DNA of 64,000 bases from Candidatus Bathyarchaeota archaeon (GCA_025057795.1 JANXEP010000004.1:1-64000), one strand, 5' to 3'; counted from the first letter of the stretch, positions 35,704-45,085 are shown. The notes: generated by a model not told the origin, from the letters alone. A program made the numbers and translations.

Positions 35704-38700
35704 TTAGGCCCTCTCCTTAAGCTTTAATTTGGGCGCTATGCAGAGGCTCATTAGCTCCTGCAGGAGAAGTTTAAAAGCGTAAGAGACCGTAACCGGGGAA
35801 ATTTTCGCCTTATCTTCACATAACCTGCAGACGTATTTCCGTAGCTTCATGTCGTAGTAGGCTATATAGCCACAGTTCTTACAAATGTACAACGTGTACT
35901 TGTCCGACTCTTCCAATAGCCTGTCATGGAGAAGCATAGCCGCCCCATGCCCAATCAAACAGTCCCTCTCCATTTCGCCGAACCTTAGGCCGCCGCCCCT
36001 AGCCCGCCCTTCCGTGGGCTGCCTTGTAAGCATCTGCACTTGCCCTCGCGCCCTCGCATGCATTTTGTCCGCAACCATGTGGTGGAGCTTCTGGTAGTAC
36101 ACAATTCCAACAAAAATGTCTGCGACGAATTTTTCGCCTGTTACGCCGTTGTAGAAAACTTCTCTGCCAGTGTGGCTGAAGCCAAGCTTTAACAGAGCCT
36201 TCATTAGATTTTCTGGTTTTTCGTTGGAGAATGGGGTTCCGTCAACAGTTTTTCCTTCCATAGCTGCAACCTTGCCTGCTAAGGATTCAACGAACTGTCC
36301 AATAGTCATCCTTGATGGGATGGCGTGGGGGTTTATTATTATGTCTGGAACTATGCCGTCTTCTGTGAAAGGCATATCTTCCTGGGGTACAATTAACCCT
36401 ATAACACCTTTCTGGCCGTGGCGGGACGCAAACTTGTCGCCTAGCTCTGGAATCCTCTGGTCTCGAACCCTCACTTTGACGAGTTTGCTTCCCTCACCTG
36501 ATTCCGTTAAGAAAACTGCGTCCACAATGCCCGTTTCTGAGGGACGCATGTCCACAGATGTATCGCGCATTGAAGGCCCCCTGACTTCAAACTCTTTATA
36601 TTCTTCGAGGAACCTCGGCGGACTTGTCCTCCCTATTAGGACGTCTCCGCCTGCCACCTGTGCTTCTAAGCTGATTATTCCGTCGGGCTCAAGAAGCCTG
36701 TAGTAGTGTTCTCCCCTGAACCCTCTGGTTCCAGGCTCAGGTATCACGAATTTGTCCTTTAACCCGCCCATGTACTGGCGGCATTCGGCCTCATATATCC
36801 GGTAAAAGGTTGAACGGGCTAACCCTCTTTCTATGGAGGATTTGTTGAAGATGAGGGCGTCCTCCATGTTGTAGCCTTCGAAGGAGATAACTGCAACCAC
36901 ACAGTTCTGGCCTGAGGGTCGAAGCTTATATCCCATGGTCTCCATTAGAGCGGTTTCCACAAGGGGCGTCTGGGGGTAATGAAGTAAGTGTGCCCTGGAA
37001 TCCACCCTCAATGGAAAGTTTGTAGCGAACATTCCTAGGGCTTGCTTAGCCATTGCCGCCTGGTAGGAGTTACGTGGCGACTGGTTGTGCTCCGCGTAAG
37101 GTATTGTTGAAGCGCATATTCCAAGAATGGTGTGGGTTGCAATCTCCATGTGGGTGTGTTCCGGGGTCACTTCCTCAGGGCTTAGGGCGATATAGGCGTT
37201 CTCCTCTTCTTCCGCGTCTAAATATTCAATTATGCCGTTTTTAACAAGGTCCTCCCATGTCCAATCTCCATTAACGATTTTTTCAATATGTTCTGGTTGA
37301 AGTTTAGAAACTCCCCCTTCAACTATTATCAGGGGGCGCCTAACCCTTCCCTCATCACAGTTAACGTAAACCTCCTCCCTTTCGCCCTCAACCTTTGAGT
37401 AGTAGGCTATGTTAACCTCTGTGGATATTTCTCCAGCCCTTCGCTTTTGCCTAAAATCTTTCACAAGCTTTTCAGGCTGGGTGCAGTAGCCGACAATGTT
37501 TCCATCGACGAAAACCTTGGCCCCAACACTCTTCAACGTTTTGTTTGCCTCGTAGACGGAGGTGACTCCCATGCTGAACAATATCTGTTTAACCTTTTCA
37601 GGGTTTGTCCCCACAGAAATGCATGCTGACAAGGCAAGGTTTTTAACAAGGCCACAGTTTGAACCTTCAGGGGTTTCGTTGGGGCATAGGCGGCCCCAGT
37701 GGGTTGGATGCAGGTCTCTAGCTTCGAAGTTGGGCTGGCTTCTGCTAAGTGGGGACTGCAGCCTTCGCAGGTGGCTTAAAGTTGAAAGATAATTTGTCCT
37801 GTCCAAAAGCTGAGTTACGCCGACGCGGCCCCTCCCCCAGTTTCCAGTTGCAAGGGCATGCTGAAGCCTTTCAGTTATTATTCCCGGACGCACAGCCGCC
37901 GAAACCGTTATTATTGGACCTTTGACCCCTATCCTCTCCAGCTGGTATTTTATGTCTCTGATTAGGTTTCTGAAGGCTACCCTGAAAAGGTCTGCCAGAA
38001 GCGGGCCTGCAAGCCTCAAACGCTTGTTTTTGAAGTGGTCCTTGTCGTCGGGTTTCCTCCTTCCAAGCTTCAGCTCAATAACCCTGCAAGCCATTTCTCC
38101 CAGGAATAGGGCTTTGTCCCTCCGGCTTTGGCTTGTCCTGCCTATGTGGGGTAGGAAGTTTTTGTCTATGGCCGTTTCCGCCTTCTGTATGCGGTACTCC
38201 TCAACCTGCCCGTGGGCCACACGGTTCCCGATGAATAGGATAGCCTCCTTAACGGTGTCGACGCCCACAGCCTTTTCAAAGGAAGGTTCAAGCTCCCTTT
38301 GTATTTCCTCATCTGTTGAAACGGCTTCGGCGATTTCCTTGTCCGACTCTAACCCCAGAGCCCTCATTAGTACGACGAAGGGGATTTCTGTGGGCACACC
38401 GGGCATGGAAGCGTATATAGCTCCATCCGACTTCATTTTCAACTCTATTCTGGCTCTGAAACCAACTGTTGTGGAGAAAAGCTTCGCTTGGTAAATGGGC
38501 GTTGCTCCCTTTTCGTCTACATCAACAATAATCCTGTTCGGAGCCAAGTCCTCCATGGCCACTATGACCCTTTCAGAACCGTTAACAATGAAGTAGCCTC
38601 CAGGGTCGTCCGGGTCTTCGCCGCATGCAATTAACTCTTCACGGGAAAGCTGCGACAGAAAGCAAAGCTTCGACTTTAACATCACTGGAATATTGCCAAT

Positions 38701-39087
38701 GTATACAAGCTCCGTGTCTTGTTCCCTGCCGTCCACAACGGGAGTCATTTCTAGGGCTATGGGAGCAGCATAAGTTAGGTTGCGGAGCCTAGCCTCAATG
38801 GGGTAAATCTCATGTTTTGTCCCGTCAACCTCTGTCACGTATGGGCCGCTGATCCTTGTCTGGGGGTCAATTATCCAAACTTGCCCCAACTTCACTTTGT
38901 ATGGGCATTCCGGAACCTCTATGGGGATTTCGCCAACCTCATCTATGATTTCCTGCAAGCCGTGGTCTATAAACTCGTTGTAAGAGTCCAAGTGTTGGCG
39001 AACTAAACCCTTCTCCCTGAAGAAAGCGTTTAACAGTATATTTGAACTTTCCTTTGAGAACTTAACCAACCAAAACCAACCCCGCAA
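35704..39087 (-). CDS. rpoB: DNA-directed RNA polymerase subunit B
   Basis: 1127 residues, an unsplit RpoB covering both B'' and B' of methanogens. EKGLVRQHLDSYNEFI marks the N-terminus, RTSQSRRDKALFLGEMACRV the middle, KFASRHGQKGVIG the catalytic-site lysines, and YICKNCGY...CRLCED the C-terminal zinc site. TTG at 39087 or TTG at 39069 could be the start; a TATA-like GTTTAATC at about 39101-39108 lies so close that the second is favoured. It heads the rpoB-rpoA-rpl30e-nusA operon; rpoH, usually just upstream, is not present. Confidence 0.96.
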   Translation of the reverse strand: MRGWFWLVKFSKESSNILLNAFFREKGLVRQHLDSYNEFIDHGLQEIIDEVGEIPIEVPECPYKVKLGQVWIIDPQTRISGPYVTEVDGTKHEIYPIEARLRNLTYAAPIALEMTPVVDGREQDTELVYIGNIPVMLKSKLCFLSQLSREELIACGEDPDDPGGYFIVNGSERVIVAMEDLAPNRIIVDVDEKGATPIYQAKLFSTTVGFRARIELKMKSDGAIYASMPGVPTEIPFVVLMRALGLESDKEIAEAVSTDEEIQRELEPSFEKAVGVDTVKEAILFIGNRVAHGQVEEYRIQKAETAIDKNFLPHIGRTSQSRRDKALFLGEMACRVIELKLGRRKPDDKDHFKNKRLRLAGPLLADLFRVAFRNLIRDIKYQLERIGVKGPIITVSAAVRPGIITERLQHALATGNWGRGRVGVTQLLDRTNYLSTLSHLRRLQSPLSRSQPNFEARDLHPTHWGRLCPNETPEGSNCGLVKNLALSACISVGTNPEKVKQILFSMGVTSVYEANKTLKSVGAKVFVDGNIVGYCTQPEKLVKDFRQKRRAGEISTEVNIAYYSKVEGEREEVYVNCDEGRVRRPLIIVEGGVSKLQPEHIEKIVNGDWTWEDLVKNGIIEYLDAEEEENAYIALSPEEVTPEHTHMEIATHTILGICASTIPYAEHNQSPRNSYQAAMAKQALGMFATNFPLRVDSRAHLLHYPQTPLVETALMETMGYKLRPSGQNCVVAVISFEGYNMEDALIFNKSSIERGLARSTFYRIYEAECRQYMGGLKDKFVIPEPGTRGFRGEHYYRLLEPDGIISLEAQVAGGDVLIGRTSPPRFLEEYKEFEVRGPSMRDTSVDMRPSETGIVDAVFLTESGEGSKLVKVRVRDQRIPELGDKFASRHGQKGVIGLIVPQEDMPFTEDGIVPDIIINPHAIPSRMTIGQFVESLAGKVAAMEGKTVDGTPFSNEKPENLMKALLKLGFSHTGREVFYNGVTGEKFVADIFVGIVYYQKLHHMVADKMHARARGQVQMLTRQPTEGRARGGGLRFGEMERDCLIGHGAAMLLHDRLLEESDKYTLYICKNCGYIAYYDMKLRKYVCRLCEDKAKISPVTVSYAFKLLLQELMSLCIAPKLKLKERA

Positions 39088-39656
39088 CTACAAATTTGAT
39101 TAAACGATGAAGGATACTTGGCGATGCAGGCTTCCTCAAACCTTCAATCTCCTCCAGCCTATCTGGATCATCCGGTTTAAAAAGTCTCCATAGGATATAG
39201 AGCTAAACACGTAAACTACACAGCTCACTAATAAACTTTTTCATATAACTCCACGAAACTTGAATGCACACCGCCAATAAATCAAACCAAAAACCTAAGT
39301 TCGCCAAGTTCCTTAATCAAAGCTTTCTTGCGTGACCTGTTCAGCACAGTTGCTCTAGTTTTCAGTTGACCATGGTCTCCGTATTGGGAATCAAGTCAAA
39401 AGCGAAAAACTAGGAGGCAACTCCACCAATTTGGCCGGTGGGTTTGCTTCTCACCCGCTTGTATGCGCATCTTCCCACATAAATAAAGGATAAAGCTCCA
39501 TTAACATGTCACTTATGCCACACGGAGGGGCAGGTTATAGATGGATTGAAGAATGGCTCAATAAGAAACTCATATCTACAGCATTATCAACATTGGAAAA
39601 AGATAATAGAAACCAAAAGGAGAAGTTAAAAATTGGCTATGATGCACCAAAAAGGT
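39088..39656. other. 569-base gap upstream of rpoB, gene-poor
   Basis: No supported gene. On the minus strand 39282-39395 there is a short open stretch reading QYGDHGQLKTRATVLNRSRK...ELGELR before a stop at 39282-39284, with no start codon, which looks like the end of a lost basic protein. A TATA box for the tRNA-Leu gene (AGTTAAAAAT) is at 39624-39633. The open frame from 39506 on the plus strand runs into the tRNA and is not believed. Confidence 0.4.
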
Positions 39657-39771
39657 GCAGGGGTGGCAGAGCATGGTCAAACCGCACTAAGCAAAAGATG
39701 GGACTAAATGCGCGGGACTCAAGATCCCGTCCCATAGGGGTTCGTGGGTTCAAATCCCACCCCCTGCACCA
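39657..39771 (+). tRNA. tRNA-Leu(CAA) with a 27-base intron in the D arm
   Basis: Acceptor GCAGGGG (39657-39663) pairs with CCCCTGC (39761-39767); A and an encoded CCA follow. Anticodon stem CGGGA/TCCCG encloses loop C-T-C-A-A-G-A, so the anticodon is CAA (39720-39722). The variable arm TCCC-ATA-GGGG marks a class II tRNA. The T arm is GTGGG-TTCAAAT-CCCAC. Between GGTCAAA and the D-stem strand TGC (39709-39711), which pairs with GCA (39666-39668), 27 extra bases (39682-39708) must be removed. CGCA at the intron start pairs with TGCG at the exon start, the four-base central helix expected of a bulge-helix-bulge splice site. Confidence 0.88.
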
Positions 39772-39875
39772 ACTCTGCAGCGTCAAATTCGCTCAAATTT
39801 CAAAACTTCGCCGTATGTTCTGCGACGAGAGTATTTTAAATAAAAGGGCATTTATTGTAAGGGATTGGTGGTTGG

Positions 39876-40388
39876 TTGGGGCTTTCGACAAAAAGGTTAG
39901 CCATCGCCACCCTTTTTGGAGCGGTCATATTTGTGTCTAAGGCCTTTTTACCCTCCCCGTTTGACAAAATGCTCATCATTGTGCAGGCAGTTTTGCTTGG
40001 GTTGGGATCGCTTATATTAAGAAGAATAGGTGCCGCGTATGTCGCGATGGTTGGAGGTTTTCTAACAGCCCTTTTCCGGCCAGCCTTCTTCCCTTTTACA
40101 CTCTTCTTTGCTCTTTTATACGGGTTGTTTGTCGACTTCCTCTTCTTTATTTTTAAGGTTAACCTTGGCCAAGGAACCGTCAAAACAGGAAGGCTTATGA
40201 CTTCCATGACTTTAAGCACAGGCTTCACTGGTTTTCTCAGCTACCACGTGTCAGTTTTGTTTGAGCTACTTCCAAGAAACTTTGCACTAGAGGTTAGCGT
40301 ACTAGCCACAGGAACCCTCAGTGGCGCCGTAGCCGGCTACCTTGTAGCCGTCATTTGGAACAAACACCTAAAAAATACTAGATTTTGA
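39876..40388 (+). CDS. Integral membrane protein, ECF S-component-like
   Basis: 170 residues with about five or six hydrophobic segments and few charges between them. LGSLILRRIGAAYVAMVGGF followed by two adjacent helices, and the conserved small-residue pattern, resemble substrate-binding S components of ECF vitamin transporters (thiamine-precursor or biotin type), which work with shared A/A'/T modules. No such module is nearby, and the ligand cannot be inferred. TTG at 39876 starts the first helix. Other small six-helix proteins remain possible. Confidence 0.55.
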   Translation: MGLSTKRLAIATLFGAVIFVSKAFLPSPFDKMLIIVQAVLLGLGSLILRRIGAAYVAMVGGFLTALFRPAFFPFTLFFALLYGLFVDFLFFIFKVNLGQGTVKTGRLMTSMTLSTGFTGFLSYHVSVLFELLPRNFALEVSVLATGTLSGAVAGYLVAVIWNKHLKNTRF

Positions 40389-40458
40389 CGGTTTACGCAG
40401 CATAGCAATTCCTTTAATCATCGCTAACGGAAAAATTCAGTTTTTCCTTTTAACCCTT

Positions 40459-41166
40459 TTAAATAGCTAGAATTCCCCTTGCGGCTCTGCACAGCGCGAA
40501 TTTTCCAAGGGCTCTTCTTAAGCTGACCTCTTCTGAAAGTAGTCCCCTAACAACTTCTGGAAGAACGTCGCTGTATTTTACTTCCATTATGACCGCCGCT
40601 TCACTGTCAACCCTGAGGGTTGGTATGGGGTTTTCAAAGAATTTCACGGGTTGGGTAACCAGGCTTGTCCTAAGGTCGAAGTCGAAGGTTACCCTTACAT
40701 TGCCAACGGGGTAAACGTATGGTTCGCGGAGGTACTCTGAGAGTACTGCTGGACGCATGAGGTTGAGGCGGCATTCATTGTAAAAGCGTCTGAGAAGGGG
40801 GCTTTTAGAGTCTGCCAGAAAACGAATATCCCCGTTTATGATTTTTTCAGCCTCCTCCCTCTGGATAACCTCGCTTTCCTTGAACACATAATTGTAAATT
40901 CTTGATTTCCGCTCAAACTTTACTGGGTTGTCTCGAAGGTTGTATATTCGGAGACGGTATTTTTGCCTGTTTCCCACACCTGACATTTTCTCGAAGTATG
41001 CTGAGTTTTTAATGTCGTCGAAGTATAGGGTTCGAACATGGTAATGCCCTTCGGGTTCAGCGTGGGGGTCAATCTTCAACACAGCCCTCAGTTTTCTCCG
41101 AAGCATCTGGTAATGTGCAAAGCTGAGGGGGTATTTCAATTCATGCCTTAGGGGTTTGCTCTGCAT
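40459..41166 (-). CDS. VTC-domain protein (polyphosphate polymerase-like)
   Basis: About 235 residues from ATG at 41166; a TTG at 41211 would lengthen it and its overlap with the upstream gene. HELKYPLSFAHY, YHVRTLYFDD, KYRLRIY and FERKSR are the tunnel-lining basic motifs of the VTC fold, related to triphosphate-tunnel enzymes that in yeast make polyphosphate from ATP; the later VIMEVKY supplies the metal-binding Glu. The start overlaps the CotH gene end by 26 bases, so the two are coupled. Third gene of the DUF4956-CotH-VTC cluster. Confidence 0.85.
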   Translation of the reverse strand: MQSKPLRHELKYPLSFAHYQMLRRKLRAVLKIDPHAEPEGHYHVRTLYFDDIKNSAYFEKMSGVGNRQKYRLRIYNLRDNPVKFERKSRIYNYVFKESEVIQREEAEKIINGDIRFLADSKSPLLRRFYNECRLNLMRPAVLSEYLREPYVYPVGNVRVTFDFDLRTSLVTQPVKFFENPIPTLRVDSEAAVIMEVKYSDVLPEVVRGLLSEEVSLRRALGKFALCRAARGILAI

Positions 41167-43627
41167 CTTCGCCGCGACCGCCACTTTTCTTTTCAGTTTT
41201 TCCCTTGACAATAAAGGGCAAGCATACGGCGACAGCCACTCCTATAAGCAATGTGATGGACCAGATGGAGGATTTCCCCACATTTGTGACTTTTACGTTT
41301 GGTTTGCCAGGCGTGGGTTGTATGAGGTACTCCCAATTCGGGCTGCCGTCGGGGTATCTGCCATACGAAACATCAGGCCTCTGCTTTCCAAAAACCACGG
41401 AGTCTATTAATGTTCGTCCGTCCCTGGCAAAAAGCCCTATCTCTTCAAAGTCGCCTTTTAGGGCGAAGCCTGTGTGAATCCCTGTTTGATCTAGGGATGC
41501 ATCTGCCCATATAACCATGAACTCGCCTGGGCCTAGAACCACGCCGTCTGGGAAGCGGAATCTCCTCGGCCTGTTCAAGTTATCCGTTAAGTACATACCG
41601 CTGAGGTCTACTGGCGTGTCGCCGCCGTTGTAGAGCTCTATCCAGTCGGGGTATGTACCATCGGGGCCTCTGAGGGTTCTTCTGTTTCTAGCCATAAACT
41701 CGTTTATAACCAAGCCTGTCGGAGGGGGATCTACAAACAAGTTTGGTTTTGCATAGGTTGGCCCATCTTTTAATATGCGCCAGCTTCCCTCGCCGTCGGG
41801 ATATCGGCCGAAGGAGATATTCGCCTCAATGTTTGGATAAGACACGCTGTCAACTAGTATGTAACCAGAAAAGTCGTTCGTGTATAGGTAGAGGTTGCCG
41901 CCAGCCGGGTTTAGGGTGAAGGGGGCGTGGTCGTCCCCCTCGTTGGGTTCACCGTCAAGCCATAATACGAGGAATTCGCCGTCTTCTATACTCCTTTGGG
42001 GAAGCTCCCACTTGTTTGGAACTGAGGGATCGTCTGTTAAGAAGAGGCGTGAATCCATTACTGATCCGCCTTTAACCAGCGTGCTGGGAGTCTTCACCGC
42101 ACCCGGGCCTAAATTGTAAATTTCCACCCATGGATCGTAATCCCCATGGTTGTCGGCTGCTGTGCCGCGGTTAACCGTCACCAATTCGTTAATTTTTAAG
42201 TCCGTCTTCTCTGCAAACTGGTTTAACCGAGAGTTTAGATAGGCTGCTCTTCTCTCCACAAAGCTTATAGTCTCTTTAAGGGATGGCTCAAACATTGAAA
42301 CAGGTGTCAACAGGTACGGGTCGCTGTAGACGTACTCCTTAATAAGCGATGCAAGTTCTTGGATTCTTGCGCTTATGGTTTCTGCGTCGAAGCCTTCCCG
42401 AAGCATTTGAGCAAGTGCGCGGAGATAAATCTTCTTGTAGGAGTCTACAGCCAAAACCCTCTGTATCAACACCAGATTAACCAAAGCCGAGGGGTCAATC
42501 TTGCTTATTGCAGGCGGCGGCGGGGGCAGTGAAAGGTTTCCGCCGGGTATGAATTCAAACCTGATGGGCTGCAGGGTTGCTGGTGGAAAAACATCGTATC
42601 TTGCAGGGTCTCTTACGTTTCTAGGCATCATTATCCAAAACGTTCCAAAGGCAAGGTTGGCATCCCACAAAAGCATGGTGAACTTTCCAGTATTGCCATT
42701 TCTATAGAGGTAATAGTTGCGCGCATTCCCTATGTATGAGTCTAGGCTTACAAACAGGTCTAGAAGCGCAAGCGTGTATAGAACTGATTTAACGTCCATA
42801 AGGGGTTCAAGTTTGGCTGGCAACTCCTCCAGGGGTGTTAATGTGAGGGTTCTTGTCAACTCGATTAGGTCTGTCCAGTCGTTTATAGCTTCATTATTTT
42901 TGAGTTCGTAAAAACCGTAGTACAGTTCAGGGTCTGGGCCGAAGTATGAAAGGGTTGCCAGCATTTCAGCCTTGTAGATGTTGCCGTGCTTATAATCTCC
43001 GAAGTGGGTTTCAATGAAGGTGTTGTCTATGTGTTCCACAGCCAAGTAAAGGCCATAATACTCGTCGTTAATGTATAGACGTGTGTAGACGGAGCGGGGT
43101 GCGGGCACGTATTTGCGGGCGAAATCCATGAAAAGCTTTTCCCGCATAAGCGTGGTGTCTAACGCCAAATTGTTAAGGTCTAATTTTTTAAGCCCTAGGA
43201 AAGTTGTTTCAGGACGGGTTCCGTTATCATAGTAGTTAAAATCTATTCTAAACGACTTCTTAACCCAACCCTCTACTCCGAAACCGAAAGTTGAAAATCC
43301 TTTAAAACGGACGCCGACACGGTTAATTTCAATTCCATGGGAGACGAAGCGGGCTGGAAAGTAGGGATCCTTAGTGTTGCGGTCTTTGTCGTGGGCTGCG
43401 TAGAGGGTTTCATACCAGTTAGGATCATCAAAATACAGGCGAATTTCATGAACGTAACTGTCATCGAAGAAAACGGAAGCTTCATCGATTGACTGGTTTT
43501 CACCGCTCCATCGTTTAGTTGGGGTAGTATCTGCCAGCCCAATGTTAACAAAGGTGGCGGATAACAAGGCAAGGGAAAGAAACGTTATCAAAACGCTTTT
43601 TGAATAGATTTTGAATATGTTTAACAT
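41141..43627 (-). CDS. CotH kinase-domain and lamin-tail-domain surface protein
   Basis: 828 residues. An N-terminal signal segment (about 8-32) is followed by a CotH-type atypical kinase domain (about 45-430, with YLAVEHIDNTFIETHFG and LLWDANLAFGTFW, the latter carrying the metal-binding Asp). Two lamin-tail domains come next (about 475-615, 640-775; DPWVEIYNLG, PDWIELYNGG, FMVIWAD), then a C-terminal transmembrane helix (about 790-812). It is expected outside the membrane, anchored at its C-terminus. In bacteria CotH phosphorylates spore-coat proteins; the archaeal substrate is unknown. Middle gene of the cluster. Confidence 0.85.
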   Translation of the reverse strand: MLNIFKIYSKSVLITFLSLALLSATFVNIGLADTTPTKRWSGENQSIDEASVFFDDSYVHEIRLYFDDPNWYETLYAAHDKDRNTKDPYFPARFVSHGIEINRVGVRFKGFSTFGFGVEGWVKKSFRIDFNYYDNGTRPETTFLGLKKLDLNNLALDTTLMREKLFMDFARKYVPAPRSVYTRLYINDEYYGLYLAVEHIDNTFIETHFGDYKHGNIYKAEMLATLSYFGPDPELYYGFYELKNNEAINDWTDLIELTRTLTLTPLEELPAKLEPLMDVKSVLYTLALLDLFVSLDSYIGNARNYYLYRNGNTGKFTMLLWDANLAFGTFWIMMPRNVRDPARYDVFPPATLQPIRFEFIPGGNLSLPPPPPAISKIDPSALVNLVLIQRVLAVDSYKKIYLRALAQMLREGFDAETISARIQELASLIKEYVYSDPYLLTPVSMFEPSLKETISFVERRAAYLNSRLNQFAEKTDLKINELVTVNRGTAADNHGDYDPWVEIYNLGPGAVKTPSTLVKGGSVMDSRLFLTDDPSVPNKWELPQRSIEDGEFLVLWLDGEPNEGDDHAPFTLNPAGGNLYLYTNDFSGYILVDSVSYPNIEANISFGRYPDGEGSWRILKDGPTYAKPNLFVDPPPTGLVINEFMARNRRTLRGPDGTYPDWIELYNGGDTPVDLSGMYLTDNLNRPRRFRFPDGVVLGPGEFMVIWADASLDQTGIHTGFALKGDFEEIGLFARDGRTLIDSVVFGKQRPDVSYGRYPDGSPNWEYLIQPTPGKPNVKVTNVGKSSIWSITLLIGVAVAVCLPFIVKGKTEKKSGGRGEDAEQTPKA

Positions 43628-43647
43628 TCCTTTCTACCCGGGTTACG

Positions 43648-44325
43648 CTAGGGAGCGGTGTCGGCGCTGTAGCTGACTAACGATGCATCTTTGACGCCTT
43701 TAATCCTAAGGAGATCGTCTATTTGGCTTGTCTCCTTATCTTTCATTCGAACTTCAAGCATCAGTTCTACGCCGTCGTGGGTTACGGTTCTAGACCTGAT
43801 CTTGCCCTTTGGAAGGGCTTGCTGAACAGCTTTTTCCACATCGCTTGAGTAGTGCACAACCAGCAAGTAAGGATCGCTGCTGTGAACCCTTGCTCTGCTT
43901 AGCGCCAACAGAAACAGACCGATGATCGGTGAACCTATTATGGCTACCATGTATAAGGCTGCACCGCTGGCTATTCCGACGGCTATAGCCCAAAATGTGA
44001 AGGCAATTTCCGCAGGATCCTTAATCGCTGTTCTAAAGCGTATTATGCTTAAGGCGCCAATCATCCCCAGCGAAAGGGCCACGCTTGAGCTTATAGGTAT
44101 GGTAACCAACGTGACCACGAGGCCGACAAGCACCAACGTAAAATTGAAATTCTTAGTGTAGATGACGCCTCTGAAAGCCTTCCGATATACGTAGTAAATA
44201 AACATTGTTAAAATGAATGTTACGATTAAGCTTAACAAAACCCGTTCCACAGTCAACGCGTAAAAACCCACAGAAGGATACAGAAACTCCTGCAACAAAT
44301 TGTTTAAATCCTCAAGCAGGCTCAT
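43648..44325 (-). CDS. DUF4956 family membrane protein
   Basis: About 225 residues from ATG at 44325, nine codons into the longest frame and preceded by GGGG. Four hydrophobic segments fill residues about 15-150. The signature SLGMIGALSIIRFRTAIKDP marks DUF4956. A soluble C-terminal domain of about 75 residues resembles an ACT-like or ferredoxin-like fold (LMLEVRMKDKETSQIDDLL). Function unknown. It is the first gene of the DUF4956-CotH-VTC cluster, 20 bases before CotH, and may form the membrane part of that system. Confidence 0.82.
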   Translation of the reverse strand: MSLLEDLNNLLQEFLYPSVGFYALTVERVLLSLIVTFILTMFIYYVYRKAFRGVIYTKNFNFTLVLVGLVVTLVTIPISSSVALSLGMIGALSIIRFRTAIKDPAEIAFTFWAIAVGIASGAALYMVAIIGSPIIGLFLLALSRARVHSSDPYLLVVHYSSDVEKAVQQALPKGKIRSRTVTHDGVELMLEVRMKDKETSQIDDLLRIKGVKDASLVSYSADTAP

Positions 44326-44451
44326 ACGCGCCCCCAAAACAATTTGGCACATTAACCTATTTATATATTATCAACGTTACCAAAGCTGTTATTATCCCTC
44401 ATAGGGGAGGGGCAACGCCGATGCGAAGGTCGGGTTCGCCTAACTCTTCAG

Positions 44452-44781
44452 CTACTTTTTCAGCCACGAAATAAGCACTCCAACTAGGAAGCCGACCGCT
44501 GCTGGCCCCACGGTTAAAAGCCCCAACGTGCCCGCCATGCTGAAAAGCAGATCTTTTGCCTGTGCAGCATGCTCGCCAAGCTCCGACGCCAAGCTCTCAA
44601 TGCTAAAGCCTAAGCTCCAAACGTTCAAAACCACCCCGAGAACCAGTATTATTATGAATGCTAGAACATACTTTAACGCCTTCACAGCAATGTAGCCTAG
44701 GCCTACTCCCAAAAGAAACTGAACAGCCAAAACTGTTAAGACCGTTGGATTTTGAAGGGCTTGCATAAGCGCATCTAACAT
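44452..44781 (-). CDS. Small membrane protein, unknown
   Basis: 109 residues with three hydrophobic segments (about residues 15-35, 37-55 and 83-105) separated by a short helical, acidic stretch (IESLASELGEHAAQAKDL). The glycine-rich first helix and overall layout recall FUN14-like proteins, without certainty. It starts 19 bases after the ferritin-like gene on the same strand, so co-transcription is likely. Confidence 0.6.
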   Translation of the reverse strand: MLDALMQALQNPTVLTVLAVQFLLGVGLGYIAVKALKYVLAFIIILVLGVVLNVWSLGFSIESLASELGEHAAQAKDLLFSMAGTLGLLTVGPAAVGFLVGVLISWLKK

Positions 44782-44800
44782 GGCTTTATTCCATCCTTTT

Positions 44801-45085
44801 TCAGGGTTGTGTTAACTCTTCAACCTCCCTTCTGCCTTTTTCCAGCTCTTCAACCTGCTCCTTGTCCAGTTTCAAAAGTAATGTTTGAAACTCGCCAACA
44901 TGGGTTTTCTCTTCTTTGGCAACTTCAAGCAGAACCTTCTTCAAATCTCCGTTTTCGGTTGCTGCTGCAAACTGTTCGTAAAGGTTTATGGCGTCCAACT
45001 CCGCAATTATAGCAGCCCTCAAAATTTCCATGTCCAGAGTTTTTCCGCGAATTTTATCCATTATTATGGGAAGTTGAGACAGCAT
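44801..45085 (-). CDS. Small ferritin-like (half-ferritin) protein
   Basis: 94 residues, two long helices. ELDAINLYEQFAA and KEEKTHVGEFQTLL carry the E...Y and ExxH ligands of the encapsulated-ferritin (EncFtn) type, in which two subunits pair to make one iron site. Such proteins usually act inside encapsulin shells, where they oxidise Fe2+. No encapsulin gene is in this window. The acidic tail (LEKGRREVEELTQP) also fits that family. It precedes a small membrane protein in an operon. Confidence 0.75.
   Translation of the reverse strand: MLSQLPIIMDKIRGKTLDMEILRAAIIAELDAINLYEQFAAATENGDLKKVLLEVAKEEKTHVGEFQTLLLKLDKEQVEELEKGRREVEELTQP

Noticed and set aside
39506..39940. Open frame of 144 codons on the plus strand
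   Set aside because: It reads straight through the tRNA-Leu gene and into the next gene's start; the tRNA explains the sequence.
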